From: Candidatus Hodarchaeota archaeon
Lineage (GTDB): Archaea; Asgardarchaeota; Heimdallarchaeia; Hodarchaeales; Hodarchaeaceae
Length of the DNA stretch: 18,515 nt
Direction of reading: 5' to 3'
Assembly (NCBI GenBank): GCA_016839665.1
Contig: JAEOTU010000045.1
Location: 1-18,515 of the forward strand
How positions within the stretch are numbered: the first letter of the stretch is position 1; every line of letters starts with the position of its first letter. This document shows, piece by piece, positions 9,801 to 14,513 of the stretch. The notes below the pieces were generated by a model. It did not search any database. It was not told the DNA's origin and saw nothing but the letters and a program-made list of their open reading frames with translations. The position numbers were made by a program, and so were the translations under genes.

Positions 9801-10750
9801 ATACTCTACTCCCCCCTCAATATGTAATTCCACTGGCGTTTAGTGGTGTAACATCGGTTACTCAAATGATAAAAACTGACTTCTCTCAATTAGAAGATCC
9901 AATGGGTGTTATTCCCGAAGAAGACTACAATTCTGCTAGAAATTCTATTAACTTAGTGGACATTATTACCCACAAAAAAACTGACTCCGAATTTAGAGTA
10001 AAATTATCATCCTTACGTGCTTTTACGCCTAAACAACTAGAACAAGTTCAAAAACTCGGAATTGATAATGTAGTTGACTTATATTTCCGTTTAGACACAG
10101 AAAGATTAATAAAATCACTCATTAGTCCTGTTGAAGGCGCAAAACGAGTTTTAGAAAAACCTGTGGCTATATTACCCTCATTAAGAGATAATCTTCCCCA
10201 GAAGATTCCGCTATTATATAATGCAGGAATAACCTCTACTATAGAATTTTTATTCTGGCCAAAGGACGAGTTGGCAGAATTACTTGAAGTAAAGAGATAT
10301 GAAATTTCAAAATTCCGAAAAATCAATCTTGGAGCCTTGAAACGGAAAAAGAATCTAGGAATACCCATCGAAAATTTTGTCAGAATTCCAGAAGAACATA
10401 TTGCTTCCTTAAAGGAGGTCGGAATTGACAATATTGAGGATCTTTACTTTCATCTCAAGAGGTATAACTTCATTCCCGAGGAGCTTGTTCCAACGAAGCT
10501 AATTAACGCCTGTATCAGTGATTTAGAAAATCCAATTGTTAGGTTAGCAGGATTACCGATTCCTGTTGCACAAGAGTTAGTAAAGAAAGAGGTAAATCGA
10601 GTCATTGATTTTCTCTACTGGCCAGAAGAAGATTTGAAACAAGTCTATGGGTTGTCAGCTGCCAAGATTAAACAAATAAAATCTAATGTCAGACTTAGAC
10701 GAAAAGCTGATGTCGTTGGACGCTTGGACTCCTATATGACGAAAGAATAG
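3809..10750 (+). CDS. top6B: Giant topoisomerase VI subunit B with a long C-terminal repeat array
   Basis: This is the ATPase subunit of type IIB topoisomerase VI. Residues 1-565 are a complete core: GHKL fold with N-box RELVENGLDAA (general base E48, Mg-binding N52), DNGSG (102-106) and the ATP-lid glycine motif RGRFGLGAKM (131-140); a helix-two-turn-helix segment near 283-303; and a transducer domain with GHPFVIEAALAYGG (390-403), ANRIPLLF and the switch region SSKIPFPETSKEY. The lid motif FGLGAKM and neighbouring blocks match plant TOP6B better than the QQGIGIS form of Sulfolobus, as far as I recall those sequences. Known Top6B proteins are about 450-670 residues; this one has 2,313. The extra 1,750 residues are tandem helix-hairpin-helix-like repeats (separate entry) and replace the immunoglobulin-like C-terminal domain of some archaeal versions. 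No stop or frame break interrupts the frame. top6A follows after 15 bases. Confidence 0.95.
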   Translation: MTKAAKTSKQKVSKEKVVRRSAADFFQDNKAIAGFDNTMRVVFTSVRELVENGLDAAERIGKLPEMHVTIQRLEKEEIARLLNITTFESSEKLDFIRLTVRDNGSGVQNEFVPPLFGRVLTGSNYGARQSRGRFGLGAKMVLLNAMSSVDLPLIIKSKHLNEDFTSYHELMINLAENEPIILTQREIPQDTAEAIKDSGTEVSVTFTGAWNLASRFIREYFSQISLITPYASFYVQYPDSDEPIETERVVEEMPPYPQIAKVHPWGTDITQFKREINVTRSTTMEAFLQDHFQGVGPKTARDFLDFVKIDHEKDPNDLTASDIRRMVHEGFVTPDRDPKKRREQKYFPFKRPSGESLSPLGWELLAKGIEKELNPQFVRATAGEVSAYAGHPFVIEAALAYGGPMLSSESGSPKIFRFANRIPLLFGAGNDIISKCVQKMNWKAYKINVNKSPIAIVVSVVSSKIPFPETSKEYIADVDELREEIIRVLRKLARGLSQHLGRAERERREKQRQSRFESAAPKVLQNLVKILEAEETPFLLQSSEEISKFEKALASAVPRLVRRTYPPSPLISSVGEWLPMETYVTLVEHNIQTIYQFLRAPTAELSEITGLTGGSIVEIKRKTVNSQERSSKAPSMREFDLFSKSIENDFSKYRNSLRIHKALNKRWIVSSLDFFATPIPQLRIVENFPEKLLYEAKQRAINEHLAHSHTETYNLRTYPWMTEDLEKGLKSAKIYNVLDYLITFPEKISKIPDLAIKLLEGAKKEIKEGITQGYIDAEKVIGAATFDWMDYRVTPRLRGRNISKIKEFMQTPDEKLAEISDLTENLILRSKKVQNEEIKRLNEEKPFLKVAALQESMLPDLDRLEIKGFIDFLLADDKDLLIIRGLINRLISMKQDEVLIQIEQDHEILPTKTAWWLDSKLETQLKELGIQTVYDFIQCPSITLLKLKSLDPQILETIKRTYGTPIPLLTPDERRKLESQQVLCLEELQASMSELELKPKTFQSRIEELLTLLNVPICYLPIPSKYYQKLHHLGVSSVIDFLIWPDNDLHRKTGIPYKLIERTKSKVSPEEIKALIDSKSLSIAVLSKNLEGKAWQQMLQSDIQLQELYYRLPYSTDLIEQYKLSNRDMEKLYEVFTTPISRIPQIKPRWVARLHANDINSFIDLITWSKADIAELIGRDEKFVDNLVSNFESFLPGMPLIDLGVLSATEMKSLKSKGFSTVESIYFCARKNTFGVMGVKWKKIERYQRILETPVAMLQLRSSSDKASIRISHDGLEKLANNEIDQIIKLIYWSPDELNSILRMSLKRIEELKQSVAIKEHGMPLESVCGYNRKTISTLLGYGIETVEDLYFTASEDMLDEDDELDWSYVKKAIEALEIPVTFLTGVIAAKYIDKIVKKRIGTLIRFLITSEEELSEILETPVENVANLRKKINLVQLRESTETSVSILEGLPRKQLQILAEDQISTIFDFLTAQDDQIANLLEIDLDQVLTMKKDLNLTNIKSIKEEKMIPLTKISLFDRRTIKKLARLGVESLADLYYVATPKTFVDSDIDWQEILDAKTILDMPIEISSIPTKEEFKILRKAKIRTILDLMMESQEGLESRTALPTDTLQALQNSININETITLLKHLSIDKLDFPSEYLTAVHRAEIKTIFELLTHPDETIFLVKEGEKKLRIDRDRWIDLFSVLATPLGLILGSDREIVKKLKQKRIETLKDAFSASSEKLEATLEDEYSEFLAELDVLSFNEITQFLQIPICFIPNLTLDWMNILREHSIVRVGDLFDRSIADLAKQIGTSSPKTRALVSGIKMPEVIKCLEEEMISLDILSDILPAKAITELEDKNVTSIQEFIMHAREEFESAELDKVTEILHSPINRLSEEFPLGDLRKLSQNGVSTISDWFYTSSSNLAKLLGMDASEIINLKKGFDFQASGEIHEVDTPLQDFIESGYIDFEEVEKLGIRVLEDLLFVELETISASDQLKSRLANLKDALNSSLAYYTLLPPQYVIPLAFSGVTSVTQMIKTDFSQLEDPMGVIPEEDYNSARNSINLVDIITHKKTDSEFRVKLSSLRAFTPKQLEQVQKLGIDNVVDLYFRLDTERLIKSLISPVEGAKRVLEKPVAILPSLRDNLPQKIPLLYNAGITSTIEFLFWPKDELAELLEVKRYEISKFRKINLGALKRKKNLGIPIENFVRIPEEHIASLKEVGIDNIEDLYFHLKRYNFIPEELVPTKLINACISDLENPIVRLAGLPIPVAQELVKKEVNRVIDFLYWPEEDLKQVYGLSAAKIKQIKSNVRLRRKADVVGRLDSYMTKE
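5555..10690 (+). repeat. About 27 degenerate helix-hairpin-helix-like protein repeats in the Top6B tail
   Basis: This coding stretch (residues about 583-2294 of Top6B) is built of units spaced near 62 residues. Most can be sorted into two alternating types. Type A reads roughly L..xGIxxxIDFLxWPxxDL, then eleven residues, then I..IK..I; clear copies carry FLIWPDNDL (near 6930), LIYWSPDEL (near 7680), FLFWPKDEL (near 10245) and FLYWPEEDL (near 10610). Type B reads L..LGIxxVEDLYF, a variable stretch, then a helix ending in ILETPVAxL; clear copies lie near 7450, 7830, 8390, 10050 and 10415. The leading L..AGI.TV.DL pattern resembles helix-hairpin-helix and DUF4332/Rad51-N-terminal-like folds, which commonly bind DNA without sequence preference. 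Copies before residue 950 are the most eroded. The repeats differ greatly at DNA level, so the array is old and not a recent amplification. DNA binding is inferred. Confidence 0.75.
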
Positions 10751-10765
10751 AAAGGAAGGTTTTTC

Positions 10766-12175
10766 ATGTCAACAAAACAATTTATTAAAGCGACAATTGA
10801 GGATTATTCTTTCACTAATAAGGTCATTCACACAGAGGTAGAAAAAGATGGTTCTCTAACTTCTCTTAAAACCTTTGTGAGTAAAGAACTTTCTTTAAAA
10901 AAACAACCTTTTATGATCTTTTTTGGACTAAAGAAAGCAAAACGGTTTCAAGAACTTAAAAAGACGAATCTAAACTCATTATGGGAGTTAGCTAAAACTG
11001 GGGAGGTAGTCCTCCAAATTCGAAGAAAGGTCGATCTTTCGAAAATTACGGAATTACGAAAGATGCTTATATCTGACGATGTCGATTTACCTGTGTCGGT
11101 TCTTAAGGTTGACAATGTGAATCCAGAGGAAACAGGAAAACGCTTACAAGCAGTAGCCAAACAGTTCTTAGAAGAAATTGCTGAAGATCCTAAAAACGCT
11201 GCTTTTCGTATTCCATCCCGTAGCTCTGAAAACGTTGGTTATGATGATAACTCTAGAATGGTCCTTCTGGGAAGTCATGTTGTTGATAGACAATTTCGCC
11301 ATCTTAGTAGTGTTAAAAGCGTCGTGCAACTAACTGGAATAATGAGGTATATTACTGAAATTTTGCACACAGATAAACATGCCACAAAACGGCACTTGTT
11401 TTACCGTGATGTTAACCTTTTCGAGAACCAACGAGTGTCTGATGGATTAATCGAAGACCTTGGGGCGTTATTACGTGTATCACGAAACTCAATGAACGTA
11501 ATAGCCTCGGCTAAAGGAAAGGTCATTGGTAGAATGTCCTTCACAGAGGGAGGGGATAGAATTGACTGTACTCAAGGGCTAGGAGGGCATGCCATCACTC
11601 CTATGTTGGACCAGGTTGATAATATTGAAAGCGATGCTGAATTCGTCTTGGTCATCGAGAAAGATGCTGTTTTTCAGGATTTAGCAGAGGATAAATTTTT
11701 CAACTATCTTCCTTGTGTTCTAATTACTGCATCTGGTCAACCTGATATGGCAACCCGTATGTTTATCAAGAAACTTCACGATGATCTCAAAATTCCTATT
11801 TTGGGTTTTTTGGATGCTGATCCTTATGGTTTGGATATCCTCAGAGTGTATTCAATCGGAAGTAAGGCTTTGAGTTTTGAAAGCGTTGAACTGGCTGTTC
11901 CAGATATTCGATGGTTAGGCCTACTACCTTCTGATATTAAGGAATATTCTATTCCCAAGTCTGTCCTCATTAAAATGACTGATAATGACATGAAACGAGC
12001 AGAAGACTTACTCGCAGAAGATTTTGTCAAATCGCGTCCAGAATGGGAAAAACAAATCAGAATTATGACTGATACTGGGAAAAAAGCTGAAATTCAAGCG
12101 CTAGCTGGAAAGAATTGGCGATTCATGACTGGTACCTATCTTCCTACGAAAATTGATTCTGGGGATTGGGTTTAA
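10766..12175 (+). CDS. top6A: Topoisomerase VI subunit A (Spo11-like DNA-cleaving subunit)
   Basis: Top6A makes the double-strand break with a 5'-phosphotyrosine link in topoisomerase VI; Spo11 is its eukaryotic relative. The winged-helix domain carries the catalytic tyrosine Y213 in TKRHLFYRDVNLF. The Toprim domain has E298 (VIEKDA) and D350/D352 (LDADPYG), with GQPDMATR at 324-331 and the C-terminal KAEIQALA. The wording of several blocks (NVIASAKGKVIGR, IDCTQGLGGHAI, EDFVK..P.W, and the ending DWV) resembles plant SPO11-3/TOP6A as I remember it more than typical archaeal Top6A. At 469 residues it is some 80-100 longer than usual archaeal forms; the excess is a lysine-rich N-terminal segment (about residues 1-115) in which I recognise no domain. 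A strong site AAAGGAAGG (10751-10759) supports the start. top6B ends 15 bases upstream, and the next gene begins 15 bases downstream. Confidence 0.96.
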   Translation: MSTKQFIKATIEDYSFTNKVIHTEVEKDGSLTSLKTFVSKELSLKKQPFMIFFGLKKAKRFQELKKTNLNSLWELAKTGEVVLQIRRKVDLSKITELRKMLISDDVDLPVSVLKVDNVNPEETGKRLQAVAKQFLEEIAEDPKNAAFRIPSRSSENVGYDDNSRMVLLGSHVVDRQFRHLSSVKSVVQLTGIMRYITEILHTDKHATKRHLFYRDVNLFENQRVSDGLIEDLGALLRVSRNSMNVIASAKGKVIGRMSFTEGGDRIDCTQGLGGHAITPMLDQVDNIESDAEFVLVIEKDAVFQDLAEDKFFNYLPCVLITASGQPDMATRMFIKKLHDDLKIPILGFLDADPYGLDILRVYSIGSKALSFESVELAVPDIRWLGLLPSDIKEYSIPKSVLIKMTDNDMKRAEDLLAEDFVKSRPEWEKQIRIMTDTGKKAEIQALAGKNWRFMTGTYLPTKIDSGDWV

Positions 12176-12190
12176 AGGGCATGTGAGCCA

Positions 12191-12859
12191 ATGCCACACA
12201 TCCCTTACTTAATTTTTCCTGAATTCAAGGATCAAATTTCTGCTTCATCTATAAAAAACAGGCTAGGTTTTATTGAGAGTATCGTTGGTTATTCCAAAGG
12301 CAATAGTCTAAGTCGTGATGATATTAACAGAATCACTAAACGATTAGGCCCCCGTATGAGAGGTACTAGGCTTTATCCAGGAGGCAGCAGTGTTCTTTTC
12401 GGCTGGAGTTTCCCCTTTGACCAAATTGGGTCTATCATCATGAAACCATATTACAATCGTGAAATAACGGCATTGTTAATTCATTATTTCACTTATCAAG
12501 ACTTTGTTCTCGATTTCCAGAATCTGCAATTCCAAATAAAAGATACAGAATTCTGCATTACCGTTCCAAAAATTGTAGGATTAGCTAAAATTGGAGCGTT
12601 TTCGAGGTTTTATCCTGTATTAATAATGATGGAAGCGGCTGGCGAGTCCATTAAACCTCACCCATTCTTAATAAAGAAAATAGCTGAGGTTGTGCGAGAT
12701 TTAGCTCAAAAAGGAATCATTAGCGACCCATATCCCGCTAACTGGAAGATTACATTTATTGAGGGACAGGGAATAGTTCAATATATTGACCTTTTAAGCT
12801 CCAATCGTTTAAAAAATATTCACGGCCGAATTACAGAGCTCGTCAAGCATTTTGAATGA
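12191..12859 (+). CDS. Hypothetical protein with a protein-kinase-like fold signature
   Basis: I do not recognise this 222-residue protein as a named family, but its order of motifs fits the kinase/phosphotransferase fold. Residues 67-87 look like strands ending in SIIMK with K85 in the place of the ATP lysine. A helix with E91 follows. VLIMMEAAGESI (143-154) resembles a hinge. The C-lobe has GIISDPYPANW, where D179 and N184 have the D-x4-N spacing of the HRDxxxxN catalytic loop, as in RIO, ABC1 and aminoglycoside phosphotransferases. YIDL (D200) sits where the metal-binding DFG aspartate should be. No glycine-rich loop is convincing, so it may be a pseudokinase. It is the last gene of the topoisomerase operon, 15 bases after top6A, which suggests a role tied to topoisomerase VI, for example as regulator or accessory factor. 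That role is inference only. The Shine-Dalgarno site is weak; the coding call is secure, the fold is moderate. Confidence 0.6.
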   Translation: MPHIPYLIFPEFKDQISASSIKNRLGFIESIVGYSKGNSLSRDDINRITKRLGPRMRGTRLYPGGSSVLFGWSFPFDQIGSIIMKPYYNREITALLIHYFTYQDFVLDFQNLQFQIKDTEFCITVPKIVGLAKIGAFSRFYPVLIMMEAAGESIKPHPFLIKKIAEVVRDLAQKGIISDPYPANWKITFIEGQGIVQYIDLLSSNRLKNIHGRITELVKHFE

Positions 12860-12877
12860 ACTGAAATTGGGAAGGTT

Positions 12878-12886
12878 GTCTTTTTA
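12878..12886 (+). terminator. Possible T-rich transcription end of the topoisomerase operon
   Basis: Only 24 bases separate the end of the kinase-like gene from the end of the opposing GTPase gene. A short T run (12881-12885, in gtctttttac) is the only archaeal-type termination signal seen and overlaps the stop codon of the GTPase gene. No hairpin is visible. The assignment is weak. Confidence 0.25.
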
Positions 12887-13435
12887 CTTAGTAGCATCTC
12901 GAAAATAGACTGCTCTTCGAATAGCTGAAGCAAAAGCTGTTCCAACCCCCTTGTTTTTCACTGCAGATGTTGGAAAGTATGGTGCATTCAACTTATCAGC
13001 AAACTTCAAACCTATATCATCACTGACTTCTCGTTCCTTTTTTAAATCGATTTTATTTCCAATTAAAATTGCTGGAGCATCTGGTATGGTTTTCTTGACT
13101 TCTTTAACCCAACCTGGCAATGACAACACGGTTGTTTCTCTAGTTACATCAAAAATATAAATAATCGAATGGGCACCCTCGTAGAATAGGGGTCTTACCT
13201 TATCAAAAGCAGGTTGACCAGACAAATCCCAAAAGATAGCAGTCGTTGTTTGATCTCCTTTACCCCTCAATTTAAGGAAAGAAATATCTGCTCCTGCTGT
13301 TGGTTTGTGTTCAAAGTCTCTCGAAGTAAATACTGAAACTAGCTGAGTTTTACCTACTAAGGCATCACCAGCTACAACAATTTTATATTGGGAAAAATGA
13401 GGCATCTCAAACAAAATTTCGTCAGCGTCAGACAT
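12884..13435 (-). CDS. Rab/Ras-like small GTPase
   Basis: This 183-residue GTP-binding protein has every G motif in order: G1 GDALVGKT (23-30), G2 threonine T46 in KPTAGAD, G3 WDLSGQ with the catalytic glutamine Q74, G4 NKID (127-130), and G5 TSA (156-158). The switch I wording and the block YEGAHSIIYIFDVT are closest to the Rab branch. Residue L26 replaces the usual glycine in the P-loop (GDSGVGKS in Rab proteins), which may alter hydrolysis. There is no C-terminal cysteine, so prenylation is not expected and membrane anchoring would need a partner. Expanded Ras-superfamily GTPases are a hallmark of Asgard archaea. The start at 13435 is supported by an AAGGAG site 11 bases upstream. The gene is transcribed towards the topoisomerase operon, with a zinc-ribbon gene 92 bases upstream on the same strand. 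Confidence 0.95.
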   Translation of the reverse strand: MSDADEILFEMPHFSQYKIVVAGDALVGKTQLVSVFTSRDFEHKPTAGADISFLKLRGKGDQTTTAIFWDLSGQPAFDKVRPLFYEGAHSIIYIFDVTRETTVLSLPGWVKEVKKTIPDAPAILIGNKIDLKKEREVSDDIGLKFADKLNAPYFPTSAVKNKGVGTAFASAIRRAVYFRDATK

Positions 13436-13446
13436 ATTAAGGTTAT

Positions 13447-13452
13447 CTCCTT
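13447..13452 (-). promoter_or_regulatory. Shine-Dalgarno site of the GTPase gene
   Basis: On the minus strand this reads AAGGAG, 11 bases before the ATG at 13435. It favours that start over the internal methionine at codon 11. Confidence 0.7.
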
Positions 13453-13502
13453 ATTTTAACAGAATTACAATCAGTTATGATAAGTATTTCTGATGATTTT
13501 TT

Positions 13503-13515
13503 AAGAAACTTTCTT
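13503..13515. promoter_or_regulatory. Perfect 13-base dyad upstream of the GTPase gene
   Basis: The sequence AAGAAACTTTCTT is a perfect inverted repeat of two 6-base arms around one base. The arms are too close to form a hairpin, so if it is functional it would be a protein-binding site. It lies between the zinc-ribbon stop codon (13528) and the GTPase start (13435), in the leader or promoter of the GTPase gene. The A+T-rich surroundings make chance occurrence plausible. Confidence 0.25.
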
Positions 13516-13527
13516 TATTGATAAAAA

Positions 13528-13677
13528 TTATTCCATTTTTCTGTTGAGAGAGTTGTTGGTTGAAGCACTTTTCTCATCGGCTAATCGTTGTTCAAGATGA
13601 ATTGTACAATAATACTTCCCTTTGTAGCTCGCGTAAAATGGTTTTTCACACTTAGAACAGTTTCGATGTGGTTTCAC
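13528..13677 (-). CDS. Small zinc-ribbon protein, 49 codons, GTG start
   Basis: A short minus-strand frame encodes a 49-residue basic protein with two metal-ligand pairs: CSKC at residues 7-10 and CTIH at 24-27, separated by 13 residues that include PFYASYKGKYY. The CxxC-x13-CxxH pattern with aromatic residues before the second pair is a credible zinc ribbon. The tail is polar and serine/asparagine-rich. An in-frame stop occurs a few codons upstream with no ATG, so GTG at 13675-13677 is the only usable start; a purine-rich AGAGAG lies about 9 bases before it. The gene is followed after 92 bases by the Rab-like GTPase on the same strand, so the two may share a transcript. A hydrophobic frame on the opposite strand over the same bases is less protein-like. 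I cannot name the family. Existence is moderately supported and the function is unknown. Confidence 0.55.
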   Translation of the reverse strand: MKPHRNCSKCEKPFYASYKGKYYCTIHLEQRLADEKSASTNNSLNRKME

Positions 13678-13764
13678 TTTGAATTTCTCTCTTTATTTCT
13701 TATTGATGATGTAAAAATTTCTCTTCTTTACAAATTTTGCCAAGTATCAAAGAAGACACATTTC

Positions 13765-13778
13765 AAAAGAAATATATA
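13765..13778 (+). promoter_or_regulatory. BRE/TATA promoter of the padR-btrH-uvrA operon
   Basis: The stretch AAAAGAAATATATA joins a purine-rich BRE-like element to a TATA box. Transcription would be expected to start about 25 bases further on, near 13800, which leaves a leader of roughly 25-30 bases before the ATG at 13830. This is the best promoter-like sequence in the window. Confidence 0.6.
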
Positions 13779-13804
13779 CCACTAGTAGAATACCACTAGT
13801 AGAA
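13777..13804 (+). repeat. Two tandem 14-base repeats, likely operator of the PadR regulator
   Basis: The unit TACCACTAGTAGAA occurs twice without a gap, and three further bases continue the period at each end of the second copy. Each unit centres on the palindrome ACTAGT, extended imperfectly to CCACTAGTAG. The pair lies between the TATA box and the expected transcription start, where a bound repressor would block initiation. Since padR is the first gene downstream, autoregulation by its product is the simplest reading, but this is inferred. Confidence 0.55.
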
Positions 13805-13814
13805 TATGCCTGAA

Positions 13815-13820
13815 AAGGAG
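13815..13820 (+). promoter_or_regulatory. Shine-Dalgarno site that decides the padR start
   Basis: AAGGAG lies 9 bases before the ATG at 13830. An in-frame ATG at 13806 lies upstream of this site and overlaps the operator repeat, so it is less likely to be the start unless a leaderless transcript is made. Confidence 0.65.
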
Positions 13821-13829
13821 TGGAATTTT

Positions 13830-14510
13830 ATGAAAGAACACATTCCAAAAAAGGATCAAACTCAATCAGAGAAAGCCAAATTCATTCCAGCAACTCAAAT
13901 AGCATTATTATTACTGTTATCGGAAGGACCAGCACATGCTTGGCTTATAAAGAAGAAACTTGATGAGAGGGGATTTGAAGAATGGGTTGATATGAAACGG
14001 TCAACAATCTACAAAAGTTTAGGCATATTAGAAGAGAAGGAGTTCATTCTAGGCGAGAAAAAAAGGGATAAGCAGCTTTCCAAAAAGATCTATACAATTA
14101 CTGAAGATGGGTTTCAAAAAATATGTGAACAAATCGAGTTCTGTTTATGCAGACCACCAAAATCGAAATCATTATTCGACTTGGGATTAGCAGGAATTTC
14201 ACTCCTGTCTAAATCTGAAGCTCTTTCTGCATTAGAAGAATACCAGGCAGATCTAGACATCAGTATCATGTGGTTTGAACAACAACTAGAAAAAATGGAG
14301 AAAGTAGACGAAATTGCTCAATTGGATCCTAACAAAGACATTGTAGGTGGTGCGAAGGCAAAAGAGTTTCAAACTTCAAGATACAAATTTGCTGTAAAAG
14401 CTCTGTTTGAAAGACCATATTATATAGTCAGAGCTCAAAGACAATGGTTGGAGGGATTCATTCAATCCATTAGAGACGATAAAGGAGAATTTGCATTTCG
14501 TGAGGCATAA
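13830..14510 (+). CDS. PadR-family transcriptional regulator
   Basis: This is a winged-helix DNA-binding regulator of about 226 residues. The N-terminal half has the PadR pattern: a hydrophobic helix (ALLLLLSEGPAHAWLIKK), then STIYKSLGILEEKEFI as the recognition helix region, a charged wing (GEKKRDKQLSKK) and YTITEDGF. The C-terminal half is helical and charged, like the Vir_act_alpha_C dimerisation domain of long PadR proteins. PadR proteins usually repress genes next to their own and are released by phenolic compounds, antibiotics or other small toxins. I place the start at 13830 because of the AAGGAG site; the ATG at 13806 would add eight residues. The stop is 3 bases before the next gene, and the GAGG that probably serves that gene lies inside the padR end, so the two are translationally linked. 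The tandem repeats at 13777-13804 are the probable operator. Confidence 0.92.
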   Translation: MKEHIPKKDQTQSEKAKFIPATQIALLLLLSEGPAHAWLIKKKLDERGFEEWVDMKRSTIYKSLGILEEKEFILGEKKRDKQLSKKIYTITEDGFQKICEQIEFCLCRPPKSKSLFDLGLAGISLLSKSEALSALEEYQADLDISIMWFEQQLEKMEKVDEIAQLDPNKDIVGGAKAKEFQTSRYKFAVKALFERPYYIVRAQRQWLEGFIQSIRDDKGEFAFREA

Positions 14511-14513
14511 AGA

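Noticed and set aside
10048..10431. 127-residue minus-strand frame inside top6B
   Set aside because: It lies antiparallel to conserved repeat-coding sequence, and its serine/isoleucine-rich content is typical of a shadow frame.
5504..10750. Top6B tail as a separate gene fused by assembly error or read-through
   Set aside because: There is no stop, frame shift, internal promoter or start site near the junction, and codon use looks the same on both sides. Only read mapping could exclude misassembly fully.
13588..13785. 65-residue plus-strand hydrophobic frame
   Set aside because: It has no ribosome-binding site and no recognisable domain, overlaps the promoter region, and lies opposite the more convincing zinc-ribbon frame.
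13806..13829. ATG at 13806 as padR start
   Set aside because: It overlaps the repeat element and lies before the AAGGAG site that serves the ATG at 13830. It remains possible if the transcript is leaderless.
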